A stretch of DNA of 64,000 nt from Haematococcus lacustris. Its lineage: Eukaryota; Chlorophyta; Chlorophyceae; Chlamydomonadales; Haematococcaceae. A model generated the notes under the pieces. That model ran no database searches and was not told the DNA's origin. It saw only the letters and a program-made list of their open reading frames with translations. Positions 29,246 to 41,800 of this stretch are shown piece by piece (within the stretch, counting starts at the first letter, position 1; every line of letters begins with the position of its first letter). A program made the position numbers and the translations under genes. The stretch lies in contig JASKMD010000008.1 in NCBI GenBank assembly GCA_030144725.1, positions 11,601,375-11,665,374 on the forward strand, written 5' to 3'.

Positions 29246-32200
29246 CTAAACCGGACCATCTCTAGACATGGTGTCGATGTATTTGTCATAGTAATGCGCC
29301 GCCTTCTCAAGCTCGCCCATGTCAGTGTAGCAGTCCGCGATGGTGCCGTATGCGTCGGCATCCCCTGCAGCCAGTCACCGCCACATTTGCTATTTCTCTG
29401 ACACCCTTGCCCCCATACCCCCGCTCTTCCCTGCCAACCACGCCACAGCCATGTGCTACACACGCTGCTTTACACCTCCTCACAACCATCACGACGCCTA
29501 AGCTTCCTGTGTGCCCTATTAACCTGGCCTACCTGCCTGTTGCCTACCCCCCCACCCCAGCCTGCCTGGTCTCCACCAACCCCCCCTCGCATTGCTGGCT
29601 GCATGTTTGCCTCCCCTGGCTGCCTGCCCCCTGCTGGCCTTACAGCCTCCAGCCCTACTGTGCACCCTGGCTGGCCCACCTGTGAACTCCTGCATGGCTT
29701 TGCTGATCTCAAGCACGCGTTCGAGGTGCTTGATGGCACTGCGGTGCTGGCCCTGCAGCCGGGCAGCTGCGGCCAGACCCCGCATGGCGCGCCGTTCCTG
29801 CACCTGCAGCCATACGGGTAGGCAGGGGGCCAGGGGCTGGGGGCAGGGGGGCAGGGGGGCAGAGACACAGGGAGCCAGAGGGCAAGGGGGGTAGGGGGGC
29901 GGGGGCCCAAGCAGGCAGGCAGGCGTGCGTGAGTGCGTGCGTGCTGGCAGGCAGTGCTGCCCCTGTGGCGCTTAGGCCCGGGCCACCGCACGCACCCTGT
30001 CCGCCAGCGCCTTGCTCAGCATCAGCGCCTTCTCGAACCGCACCAGGGCGGCAGCCCCGTTGCGCTCCTTTAGCAACCGCTTGCCAGCCCGCAACGCATC
30101 CCTGGGGGGTCAAACCAGAGCAGACCCAGCCAGATCAGGTGACAGCAGCCAGGAGGCAGGCAACTGGTCTTGGGGTGCTGTTAGGTTTCAGGTATTGCTA
30201 CCCAGCTGTCCCTGCCTCTCTCCTTCCACCCCTTAGCATAGCCTGCTCCTGGTGCTCCACACAGCGTCACCCCTCACGCGCCTGAGAATGCTGCCCTGAC
30301 CCTGCCTCTGCAGTAGGCAGGCTGCCATGGCAAGGCAGCCAAGCCTTGATGCTACACACTGACCTCTTTCACACAGCCAGCACACCGTCATTGCCTCGCC
30401 CCCTAAGTGCCCTCCCTCCCCTCCCCTCCCCTCCCCTCCCCTCCCCTCCCCTGCCCTGCCCTGCCCTGCCCTGCCCTGCCCTGCCCTGCCCTGCCCTGCC
30501 CTGCCCTGCCCTGCCCTGCCCTGCCCCCGCTCACTAGGCCCCCCTGCCCCCCCTGCTTCCCCCTGCAGGCTGCACACCTGCACTGTATCTGGTCCGTGCC
30601 CATCTCCTCATCCTCCATGGACAGCAGCGACGTGGTGGGAAAGCCCGCCAGCAGGGGCGACCTACTGGGGGCTAGGGGGGCCGCCACAGCGGTGGCTGCT
30701 GCTGCTGCGCCCGCCACCACACTGCTGCCGGTGCTGGAGGGGGCGGGGGAGGAGGGGGAGTCGCGGCCTGGCCCAGGCCGGGGTGCGCCAGGCAGGTGCG
30801 GGTTGCTGCCGCTGGGCTTGAGGAAGGCGCGGGGAGAGGGGAGGGGGCTGGCTGTCGCCGCGCGGCCGTCCTCAGCCATGGGCGGGGCATAGGTCAGACC
30901 TGTAGGCAACGTGATGCAAGGGCAGGGGCGTGGGAAGGCGGGCTGAACAGCAGCGCCTTACACGCAAGGCTGTGTCTGTGCCTATTATGATGCAGGGGTC
31001 CCCCTCAGGCAGCAGGGGGGAGGGCTCTGGGTACCTAGTGAGTCTGGGTAGGCGGCAGGGTCTGCCTCATGAAGACCTGGCTCAGCCCGCCCTGCACCAG
31101 CCCTGCACACAGCCCGGCCCTGCACCTCCCTACTGGCCTCCAGGACTACGCCCTGCCTGCCCTTCCTCAGAAGCCGTCGCCCCCCTGCCCTCACCCTGGC
31201 CTAGGCCTTGCCTGCGCCCCTGCCACCCTGCTGGCGCCCTGCATGGCCCGCCGCAGCCCGCCAGGCCCCACCCACCTGGGGCATACACGGTGCCTGCACG
31301 CGCCTGCTGCCGCAAGGACAGGTTGATGCGGCGCAGCTGTTCGTTCAGCCTCTCCAGCTCATCCTGCCGCATTACACCACACCACATCACACCACATCAC
31401 ATCACATAGGCACGGCTTGGTCATGACATCAGCAGGGCTGCCTTCCCTGGACCTGCCGCCCAGGCTGCTGGCCCGCTGCTGAGGCGGCTGCAGGCCAGCG
31501 AGCTTCAGCAGCCCCAGTGAGGCAGCAGCCGCCCACTGCCCTGGGCGATGCCGCATGACTCACAGCAGGAACTAGCCTCGCCCAGCAGCTGAGACCTGGA
31601 ACCCGTGGCTGCTCTGTGAAAGTGGGCAATGCTGCCAAGGAGGGGGAGGGGGAGGGGTAGGGGCAAAGTCACCGGCAGCTGCCCTGCAGCCGCCACCACC
31701 TGACCCTGCACTACAGGCCTTGCCCCTGGCTGGTGCCCTCCTCAGCCCCCTTTCCCTCCCCTGCCACCCCCTGCCCTGGCTGCTGCCCCCACCTTGCGCT
31801 GCCGGGCGGTGATGCCCCCCACCAGGGCGCCAATCAGCGCCACCAGCTCTGTGATGCCCACTATGTCCACACCAAAGGGGGTGGCGCACAGCTTGCCTGC
31901 CTGCGTGACATCATCACACATGCACATGCACAAATGCACATGACGTAAACACACAGGCAGCCACATAGACAGGTGGTGGTGGTGCAGGAGCAGGGGTAAG
32001 AGTAGTGGTAGTGCAGGGGCGGGAGGAAGAGTGGTGGCAGTGCAGGGGCAGGGGGAAGAGTGGTAGTGGTGCAGGGGCAGGGGGAGGAGAGGTAGCGACT
32101 GCATCCGGCATGGCTGCACCCGTGTTCATGTCCACATGCGTCAGCCATGGAGACAGCAGGGGGGGCCGCTGTGACCCAGCAGTGGCCTAAGGGGACCTCA

Positions 32201-33038
32201 AGGGACAGAGGCCTTCAGGCTGCTGACGCCACTGCCCAGCTGAGTCACTGAGGTCCTCACCACTGCCAGCAGGTCAGGGTTGGGGTTGAAGCCAAGGCAA
32301 GGGGCAGGGCAGGGTAGGTCCGCAGCTGGCGCAGGCATGCTCAGCTGCCTGGGGTGCAGCGGCTGCCCTGCCCTGCCCGCCCCGGCCGGTGCTGTGCTGC
32401 GCAGGCTCACCATCGTCTGCCTGCTCTCCTCCTCCAGCTTCTCCTTCTCCTGCAGCAGCCGCGCACGCGCCTCGCCCTCCAAACCCTGGCGCAGGCGGTA
32501 CAGCCGCTCCTCCTCCTCAGCAAGGATACCCCTAGGTGACAGGGGTGGCGCAGGCGGGGGAGAATTGAGACCCCGCACTGGTCAGGGGAAATCAGGGGTG
32601 CTGTGGCTGTGAGCATCCAGTTGGGCCATGCTGTCTGAACATTCAGCTGGGCCGTGATGTTCATAAGGAAGTGGGCACTCCGGGAGGCGTGGATGGGATG
32701 CCGGAGGCTGGCTGGTTGCAGGCATGACGTGCGGCGGGAGTCTGCTCTGCTCACTTGCCCCCGCTGGAGATGAGAAAAGGCTCCGCTGCAGCAGGTCTAA
32801 CCAGCAAGGCCAACGCTGCTGCAGCTGCTCCGTTGGCTAGCAATGAACGTCTTCCGAGCTCAATTCCTGCCTTGGCCTCCACATATATGCGCCGCGTGGG
32901 CCGATGGAGTTTGCAGCTGTCTGGGCCGTGAATTGCTGCCTGTAGCTGGGTAGCTGGGCGAGCCGCAGGGCACCTCGGGGTCCGCCCAGTGCAGCTATGC
33001 ATGGTGATGCTAGCGTGTCGTGGCACCGCGCGTGCCAA
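29246..33038 (-). CDS. FLP: FLU/FLP-like thylakoid TPR protein, regulator of tetrapyrrole synthesis
   Basis: Exons with matching phases: 33038-32755 (transit peptide; twin-Arg-like RRSLLANGAAAAALALLV then PAAAEPF), 32531-32411, probably one more near 32280, 31900-31793 (membrane segment VGITELVALIGALVGGITAR), 31363-31276 (coiled coil ELERLNEQLRRINLSLRQQA, then GTVYAPG), 30899-30580 (LTYAPP, Ser/Pro/Ala-rich linker), 30101-29987 and 29803-29680 (TPR helices, RDALRAGKRLLKERNGAAAL; HRSAIKHLERVLEISKAM), 29364-29246 (DAYGTIADCYTDMGELEKAA, stop TAG). Order (plastid signal, hydrophobic segment, coiled coil, C-terminal TPRs) is that of FLU of Arabidopsis and FLP of Chlamydomonas, which restrain glutamyl-tRNA reductase in the dark. 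The family assignment is from memory of its layout and the AxxxYAPGLTYAPP junction. Confidence 0.75.
30409..30532. repeat. (CCCCT)n then (CCTGC)n tract in an FLP-like intron
   Basis: Pentanucleotide repeats inside the intron 30579-30102. On the transcribed (minus) strand the second half reads (GGGCA)n. Confidence 0.9.
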
Positions 33039-33264
33039 GTGCGGATCGCAAAATTCAGTGTGGGAAGTGTGGTTTTATCATATCTGGGTTGTTGCCCCCC
33101 CCCCGTGTCCCAGCCCCCTCGTCCCTTACTAGGGCCTACATACAATTCGGCCCCCTAAGTACCACTAGCAGAGACCACTTAGGATGGTGTTATGGGGCTG
33201 TGTGGTAATCATGTCCCCACATGGCACATGCACATGGCATGGCCGCACGGGCGCCTGACAACCC

Positions 33265-33480
33265 AACGCTACGATGCCCCACTCAGAGCTGTGTGTAGGT
33301 CCTGTGAGAGTCATAGTAACTGGAGGGAGCGGATGACCTACTGAGACAAGAATCTTCACTGAAGAGCGTCAAGCTGACATATCATATCATATGATTCATA
33401 TGTCACATATGCTCGTAGAATCAAACCACAGCGGATAGACTGGATACAGTCGCGGTGAGCTTCTACATACGAAGTGGCTT
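33265..33480. repeat. Direct repeat pair, with 34490-34660
   Basis: The block ...ACTCAGAGCTGTGTGTAGG...GAGACAAGAATCTTCAC... recurs at about 34490-34660 in the same orientation. The two copies bracket the LINE/MITE mosaic, so they may be LINE 3' UTR or flanking sequence duplicated with it. Confidence 0.6.
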
Positions 33481-34470
33481 CCAGGTCTCCCTAGCGAGGA
33501 GCTGGACGTGCACAAATGCCCAGAACTTCATCTCCAATGCGATGGCTGCAGTGCGTGCAGGGCACCTGATGGTGCTGCATGAGACATCTGGGCGCACGCT
33601 GCCCCTCCAACTTTACTGGCTTAGGGCTGCATGCAAGGTATCTCCGGAACACCCCCCCCTGCCAAACTATGCCCCACAGTGGCACCTGCTGCACCATAGA
33701 GGAAGTCGATACGAAGGCAGACCCCTGTGGCGCAGCTATCAGGACAGCGCAGGTCGTCAGGCCAGCTGGAGTGCTCAGTTCCAGCTTCCCGCCAGAGAGC
33801 TGATGGGGGGTGAGTTCACCTTGAGCCCGGACATGGTCCTAGGCACGCAAGGCTGGATGGGAGAGTGAAGTGGAACTCGCAGAGGTGCGGGGCCAGACGC
33901 GGTCATGGGTGTGGAGCTGTGTGAGGGACGCAGGCCCTGACCCCGAAATTGCCTAAGGGAGGACGGTGCATCGGGAGCAGAGTGTTCGTATGCTGCATGG
34001 TTCAGAGCATGGGGACGGCATTGGCTCAACACATGTCTAACACAGGAGCGTAACCTAGTCAAGTAGCATGCTGTAAGTCCGCAATGGTCGAGCTGTGGCA
34101 GGTTGCCCGTCTAGGTAACAGGGGCGGGAGGTGGGCTCATTGCCACATCGCCGCAACCGCTTTCCGATCCGGACTGCTGCTGCCGACGCGCATGCGCATG
34201 TAGAGCAGCCTAAGCGACGAAGGCGGTCGCAGCGATGACGGCATGCCCGCAACGTCCCAAATTTGAATCACTAACTTTGATGCTTTGTTGTGCACGGCCT
34301 ACTCGGTGTATGTTTCATTCTGGATGGGTGAAAGGTAGCTGGCTGGGTTGGCTACATGACTGAGCCAGCTAGCATTAGAATTTGGCGCAGCGACTGCAGA
34401 GTTACAGCCGTCCTACTACCAGGGGTCGGTTTACTGCCATTTCTTTTAAGTGCGTTGGGGGCCGCCCTGA
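33455..34470 (+). mobile_element. LINE fragment mosaic with hAT-like MITE sequence
   Basis: 33455-33868 encodes the same LINE protein as 28.4-29.0 kb (ASWSAQFQLPARELMGGEF) plus more N-terminal residues. About 33900-33962 matches the MITE interior (compare 5819-5880). 33963-34027 returns to LINE sequence (compare 28603-28665). 34028-34455 is again the MITE right half (compare 5930-6330). The pieces alternate without obvious element ends, so this is a mosaic and not a simple insertion. Confidence 0.6.
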
Positions 34471-34660
34471 CGCGGACGGGCGGCCTGATTAACAACCCAA
34501 CGGATGACGATGCCTCACTCAGAGCTGTGTGTAGGTCCTGTGAGAGTCATCAGTAACTGGATGGAGCGGTTGACCTTGTCGAGACAAGAATCTTCACGTG
34601 AAGGGCGTCGAGTTGAATCCCAAGGGATAATGATATAGTCGCGTTGGCTTCTACACGCGA

Positions 34661-35862
34661 TGGGGCACGCATATGAAGTCCAGACCACCATAGGTTTGAG
34701 CATACATGCCTAGGCACATGTTCCCGCCTCGGCACACACTGGAAAAGTGCATGAACAAACGGAGGCATGGCAAGCAACAGTGATGAGTCCTACATGGAGG
34801 CGCCACTTCCTTCTTTACACTGCATTGAAAAGTACAGGCTCTGACGGCCCCTCTCTAGCCCCTCTCTAGCAACCGCCTGCGGCCCTCAATTGTCTGCAGC
34901 TCTCTAGCAATTGCCTGCACTGTGCATCAGCCTGCTCCCCTCACGCACGTGAAAAAACATGAAAAAGCATGAAAAGCATGAAAAAGCACATCCCGCCTGG
35001 GCAGACATTGCGACTGCCCGTCTTCCGCAGCTCTGTACTTCACTGCCACAGCGCCCACGCCCACTCTCCAAACAACCCCGTTGATGCAGAAGTAGGCTCC
35101 CACAGCCCGGTTTGCCTGACCCACACCCCCTTGCAACCACAGGCCTTGCAGCCGCCAGCCCGACCCGCGGACCTGAATGCAGCTTCGAGCGCTGTCCACC
35201 ACACCTGCCACAACTGCTGACCCGCAAACCCACTGAGGCTCACCGCTGACCCCGTGACCCAGTCCAGCTTCCAGGCCTGTCTGTCTGCCCTGCCCTGACT
35301 GCATGCAGCTAATGGCTTTCAGCTGTTAAGTGGGTTTGCAATGCACCGGGTGTGCAACCTCTGCATGACATCTCGCGAGCACCTATTCCAACGCAACACC
35401 TGCGCTGTCCGCCTGACAGGGCCTTTGGCAGCTGCTGCTGCTGTTGCCCGGCCCAGCCTAGACCCAGCGCCTTTTGGCAAGGCAGAGAGTGAGGCAGATG
35501 CAAGACAGTGGGGTGGCCATGCAGCAAGCTTGCATGCGTGCTTGCTTGCATGCGCTCCCAGCTCATGCTATTGTCCCCTAGCCAGGGCACCCAGCCACTG
35601 GCCATCCCGAGTGACCGGCAGCTGGAGGATGAGGTGACACGTCCTTAGGCCCCCTGCCCCCCAGCGGCCTGGATCCAGGTTGGGCAGCAGGGCCAGCACT
35701 GCCGGCATGTGGTCCAGGCTGTGGTCCAGGCCGCGCCTGCCCCCGCCTCCCCTCCCTGCCCCTGCTGCCCCTGCTGCTGCCCCTGCCCCTGCTGCTGCTG
35801 CTGCCCCTGCTGCTGCCCCTGCCCCTGCTGCTGCCTGGCCCCTGCCTGCCCCCTCCGCCCAG
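34661..35862. other. Intergenic stretch between the LINE mosaic and the ankyrin-RING gene
   Basis: No gene supported. A minus-strand ORF at 34927-35304 and a plus-strand ORF at 35341-35637 are open, but I see no motif in either, no splice partners and no repeat relatives. Confidence 0.4.
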
Positions 35863-38800
35863 TCATGCCAGCGTGAAGTCGTGCACCAGGGCCGCGCAGA
35901 AGGGGCAGGTCACCAGCTCCCTCAGCTCTAGCTGGTGGCAGCGCGCACGCGCACACATGATGCACTGCAGACCACAGGGGCAGGCAGGGGCCATGCAGCA
36001 GCAGGGGCAGCAGCAGGGGCAGCAGCAGGGGCAGGGGTGGGGGTGGAGATATGATGCTTATGATGAACTGCATGGACGCAGACACTCAAGCACTCACCAC
36101 TGCCACCCGTAACCGCCCCCACCCCCACCCCCACCCCCACCCCCACCCCCGCTTGCCCGGCTGTGAGCTCAGAGGTGACGTGAGGTCCAGCCGTCCCTAC
36201 CCCCACCCCCCACCCCCCTACCCCCACCCCCCTACCCCCACAGGCCACACCACTGAGCAAGCCAAGGGTACAGCGGGGGGAGGAATGCAGGGGGTGGGGG
36301 GCGGCTGGTCAGGCCAAGCTGCAACAGCTTCCTAACTGCCCCCCCTCTCCCTCTCCCTCCCCCTCTCCCTCTCCCACCCCTTCCCCTCTCCCACCCACAA
36401 TGCGATGCCGGCAGCGCCGCATCTCCAGCAGCGGCCTGCAGCCAGGAGCCAGGAGCGCAGCCAGGAGTCCAGCAGCAGGCAGCAGCAGCAGCATGAAGGC
36501 ACAGAGGGACACAGTCACCGTCACCGTCACAGCGGCAGCAGTGGCAGCAGCAGGTCAGGCCAGTGACAGGTCGGCAGGGCAGACGCCCGCTGCTGCCCTC
36601 CCACACACACCTCAAAAGGCCCCCCCCCTGACCCCCTGCCCCCCTGCTCCCACCTCCCCGCAGCGCCCCATCCCCNNNNNNNNNNNNNNNNNNNNNNNNN
36701 NNNNNNNNNNNNNNNNNNNNNNNNNNNNNNNNNNNNNNNNNNNNNNNNNNNNNNNNNNNNNNNNNNNNNNNNNNNNNNNNNNNNNNNNNNNNNNNNNNNN
36801 NNNNNNNNNNNNNNNNNNNNNNNNNNNNNNNNNNNNNNNNNNNNNNNNNNNNNNNNNNNNNNNNNNNNNNNNNNNNNNNNNNNNNNNNNNNNNNNNNNNN
36901 NNNNNNNNNNNNNNNNNNNNNNNNNNNNNNNNNNNNNNNNNNNNNNNNNNNNNNNNNNNNNNNNNNNNNNNNNNNNNNNNNNNNNNNNNNNNNNNNNNNN
37001 NNNNNNNNNNNNNNNNNNNNNNNNNNNNNNNNNNNNNNNNNNNNNNNNNNNNNNNNNNNNNNNNNNNNNNNNNNNNNNNNNNNNNNNNNNNNNNNNNNNN
37101 NNNNNNNNNNNNNNNNNNNNNNNNNNNNNNNNNNNNNNNNNNNNNNNNNNNNNNNNNNNNNNNNNNNNNNNNNNNGCAGGGCAGGGCAGGGCAGGGCAGG
37201 GCAGGGGCAGGGCAGGGCAGGGCAGGGCAGGGCAGGGCAGGGCAGGGCAGGCAGGGCAGGGCAGGGCAGGGCAGGGCAGGGCAGGGCAGGGCAGGGCAGG
37301 GCAGGGCAGGGCAGGGCAGGGCAGGGCAGGGCAGGGCAGGGCAGGGCAGGGCAGGGCAGGGCAGGGCAGGGCAGGGCAGGGCAGGGCAGGGCAGGGCAGG
37401 GCAGGGCAGGGCAGGGCAGGGCAGGGCAGGGCAGGGCAGGGCAGGGCAGGGCAGGGCAGGGCAGGGCAGGGCAGGGCAGGGCAGGGCAGGGCAGGGCAGG
37501 GCAGGGCAGGGCAGGGCAGGGCAGGGCAGGGCAGGGCAGGGCAGGGCAGGGCAGGGCAGGGCAGGGCAGGGCAGGGCAGGGCAGGGCAGGGCAGGGCAGG
37601 GCAGGGCAGGGCAGGGCAGGGCAGGGCAGGGCAGGGCAGGGCAGGGCAGGGCAGGGCAGGGCAGGGCAGGGCAGGGCAGGGCAGGGCAGGGCAGGGCAGG
37701 GCAGGGCAGGGCAGGGCAGGGCAGGGCAGGGCAGGGCAGGGCAGGGCAGGGCAGGGCAGGGCAGGGCAGGGCAGGGCAGGGCAGGGCAGGGCAGGGCAGG
37801 GCAGGGCAGGGCAGGCAGGGCAGGGCAGGGCAGGGCAGGGCAGGGCAGGGCAGGGCAGGGCAGGGCAGGGCAGGGCAGGGCAGGGCAGGGCAGGGCAGGG
37901 CAGGGCAGGGCAGGGCAGGGCAGGGCAGGGCAGGGCAGGGCAGGGCAGGGCAGGGCAGGGCAGGGCAGGGCAGGGCAGGGCAGGGCAGGGCAGGGCAGGG
38001 CAGGGCAGGGCAGGGCAGGGCAGGGCAGGGCAGGGCAGGGCAGGGCAGGGCAGGGCAGGGCAGGGCAGGGCAGGGCAGGGCAGGGCAGGGCAGGGCAGGG
38101 CAGGGCAGGGCAGGGCAGGGCAGGGCAGGGCAGGGCAGGGCAGGGCAGGGCAGGGCAGGGCAGGGCAGGGCAGGGCAGGGCAGGGCAGGGCAGGGCAGGG
38201 GCAGGGCAGGGCAGGGCAGGGCAGGGCAGGGCAGGGCAGGGCAGGGCAGGGCAGGGGCAGGGCAGGGCAGGGCAGGGCAGGGCAGGGCAGGGCAGGGCAG
38301 GGCAGGGCAGGGCAGGGCAGGGCAGGGCAGGGCAGGGCAGGGCAGGGCAGGGCAGGGCAGGGCAGGGCAGGGCAGGGCAGGGCAGGGCAGGGCAGGGCAG
38401 GGCAGGGCAGGGCAGGGCAGGGCAGGGCAGGGCAGGGCAGGGCAGGGCAGGGCAGGGCAGGGCAGGGCAGGGCAGGGCAGGGCAGGGCAGGGCAGGGCAG
38501 GGCAGGGCAGGGCAGGGCAGGGCAGGGCAGGGCAGGGCAGGGCAGGGCAGGGCAGGGCAGGGCAGGGCAGGGCAGGGCAGGGCAGGGCAGGGCAGGGCAG
38601 GGCAGGGCAGGGCAGGGCAGGGCAGGGCAGGGCAGGGCAGGGCAGGGCAGGGCAGGGCAGGGCAGGGCAGGGCAGGGCAGGGCAGGGCAGGGCAGGGCAG
38701 GGCAGGGCAGGGCAGGGCAGGGCAGGGCAGGGCAGGGCAGGGCAGGGCAGGGCAGGGCAGGGCAGGGCAGGGCAGGGCAGGGCAGGGCAGGGCAGGGCAG

Positions 38801-41800
38801 GGCAGGGCAGGGCAGGGCAGGGCAGGGCAGGCAGGGCAGGGCAGGGCAGGGCAGGGCAGGGCAGGGCAGGGCAGGGCAGGGCAGGGCAGGGCAGGGCAGG
38901 GCAGGGCAGGGCAGGGCAGGGCAGGGCAGGGCAGGGCAGGGCAGGGCAGGGCAGGGCAGGGCAGGGCAGGGCAGGGCAGGGCAGGGCAGGGCAGGGCAGG
39001 GCAGGGCAGGGCAGGGCAGGGCAGGGCAGGGCAGGGCAGGGCAGGGCAGGGCAGGGCAGGGCAGGGCAGGGCAGGGCAGGGCAGGGCAGGGCAGGGCAGG
39101 GCAGGGCAGGGCAGGGCAGGGCAGGGCAGGGCAGGGCAGGGCAGGGCAGGGCAGGGCAGGGCAGGGCAGGGCAGGGCAGGGCAGGGCAGGGCAGGGCAGG
39201 GCAGGGCAGGGCAGGGCAGGGCAGGGCAGGGCAGGGCAGGGCAGGGCAGGGCAGGGCAGGGCAGGGCAGGGCAGGGCAGGGCAGGGCAGGGCAGGGCAGG
39301 GCAGGGCAGGGCAGGGCAGGGCAGGGCAGGGCAGGGCAGGGCAGGGCAGGGCAGGGCAGGGCAGGGCAGGGCAGGGCAGGGCAGGGCAGGGCAGGGCAGG
39401 GCAGGGCAGGGCAGGGCAGGGCAGGGCAGGGCAGGGCAGGGCAGGGCAGGGCAGGGCAGGGCAGGGCAGGGCAGGGCAGGGCAGGGCAGGGCAGGGCAGG
39501 GCAGGGCAGGGCAGGGCAGGGCAGGGCAGGGCAGGGCAGGGCAGGGCAGGGCAGGGCAGGGCAGGGCAGGGCAGGGCAGGGCAGGGCAGGGCAGGCAGGG
39601 CAGGGCAGGGCAGGGCAGGGCAGGGCAGGGCAGGGCAGGGCAGGGCAGGGCAGGGCAGGGCAGGGCAGGGCAGGGCAGGGCAGGGCAGGGCAGGGCAGGG
39701 CAGGGCAGGGCAGGGCAGGGCAGGGCAGGGCAGGGCAGGGCAGGGCAGGGCAGGGCAGGGCAGGGCAGGGCAGGGCAGGGCAGGGCAGGGCAGGGCAGGG
39801 CAGGGCAGGGCAGGGCAGGGCAGGGCAGGGCAGGGCAGGGCAGGGCAGGGCAGGGCAGGGCAGGGCAGGGCAGGGCAGGGCAGGGCAGGGCAGGGCAGGG
39901 CAGGGCAGGGCAGGGCAGGGCAGGGCAGGGCAGGGCAGGGCAGGGCAGGGCAGGGCAGGGCAGGGCAGGGCAGGGCAGGGCAGGGCAGGGCAGGGCAGGG
40001 CAGGGCAGGGCAGGGCAGGGCAGGGCAGGGCAGGGCAGGGCAGGGCAGGGCAGGGCAGGGCAGGGCAGGGCAGGGCAGGGCAGGGCAGGGCAGGGCAGGG
40101 CAGGGCAGGGCAGGGCAGGGCAGGGCAGGGCAGGGCAGGGCAGGGCAGGGCAGGGCAGGGCAGGGCAGGGCAGGGCAGGGCAGGGCAGGGCAGGGCAGGG
40201 CAGGGCAGGGCAGGGCAGGCAGGGCAGGGCAGGGCAGGGCAGGGCAGGGCAGGGCAGGGCAGGGCAGGGCAGGGCAGGGCAGGGCAGGGCAGGGCAGGGC
40301 AGGGCAGGGCAGGGCAGGGCAGGGCAGGGCAGGGCAGGGCAGGGCAGGGCAGGGCAGGGCAGGGCAGGGCAGGGCAGGGCAGGGCAGGGCAGGGCAGGGC
40401 AGGGCAGGGCAGGGCAGGGCAGGGCAGGGCAGGGCAGGCAGGGCAGGGCAGGGCAGGGCAGGGCAGGGCAGGGCAGGGCAGGGCAGGGCAGGGCAGGGCA
40501 GGGCAGGGCAGGGCAGGGCAGGGCAGGGCAGGGCAGGGCAGGGCAGGGCAGGGCAGGGCAGGGCAGGGCAGGGCAGGGCAGGGCAGGGCAGGGCAGGGCA
40601 GGGCAGGGCAGGGCAGGGCAGGGCAGGGCAGGGCAGGGCAGGGCAGGGCAGGGCAGGGCAGGGCAGGGCAGGGCAGGGCAGGCAGGGCAGGGCAGGGCAG
40701 GGCAGGGCAGGGCAGGGCAGGGCAGGGCAGGGCAGGGCAGGGTGCTGAGGTCAGGGTCAGGGTCATGGCAGGGGGAGGGAGCACAAGAGAGTGGGGGGAG
40801 GCGGAGGGGGAGGAGGAGGCGGGGCGGGGTTTGTGGGCAGGTGCGGTGCGGTGCGGTCAGGAGGTGGACCAGGGAGCTACGCAGCAGGCCATGCCAACAG
40901 TCAGTACACGCGTCAGTCAAAACGCCAGTCAAAACGCATGGGCTAATGCGCTGGACCTGCCGACGCTTCTGGCCAAGAGTGGGTGTGGGCCAGGCTGATG
41001 ACCCGAGGGGGTGGGGCCACTAGAGAAGGCACTGTGAGGGCTGCCTGGGGCCTGCCAGGGGAACACTGCCTCCCCCTTCCCCCCTTCCCCCTGCCCTCTA
41101 CCCCTTCCCCCCTGCCCCTCTGCCCCCTTCCCCCCTGCACCCTGCCCTCTACACCTTCCCCCCAGCCCCTCTGCCCCCTTCCACCTTCCCCCTGCCCCTC
41201 TGCCCCCTCCCCTGCCCCAGCTCACCATCTTAAGCAGCACGCGCAGCGACTCGTCCCGCCCGTGGTACGCTGCGAACATGAGCGGCGTCTGCTCCAGCTG
41301 GTTGCCCACGTTGAGCAACGAGCGCAGCAGCAGGTCGCAGTCACTGGCGCCAGGCGGCTGGCCAGCGGCTGAACCGCGCTGAGGGCCCCAGCCCGGCACA
41401 CGGATGCCGTGCGTGGTGGAGTGGATCTTCAGGAAGTTGACCAGCGCCTGGAGCTGCGTGGCGTCGCCAAACTCTGCCAGCAGGTGCCATATCTGTGCAG
41501 GGCAGAGGCCACACGGGGCGGTAGCACCAGGGCTGAAGCGCGACTGCCCGCTGGGCTGGGCTGGGCTGGGCTGGGCTGGGCTGGGCTGGGCTGGGCTGGG
41601 CTGGGCTGGGCTGGGCTGGGCTGGGCTGGGCTGGGCTGGGCTGGGCTGGGCTGGGCTGGGCTGGGCTGGGCTGGGCTGGGCTGGGCTGGGCTGGGCTGGG
41701 CTGGGCTGGGCTGGGCTGGGCTGGGCTGGGCTGGGCTGGGCTGGGCTGGGCTGGGCCGCACCGTGTTTCCATCTGCCTTGCCACGGAACTCCGCCAGCAG

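Noticed and set aside
34927..35304. 125-codon minus-strand ORF
   Set aside because: No motif, splice partner or relative; composition compatible with chance in GC-rich DNA.
36232..40998. Open frames of more than 1300 codons on both strands
   Set aside because: They are translations of the (GGGCA)n array and of the N gap (X residues). A stop-free pentamer leaves every frame open.
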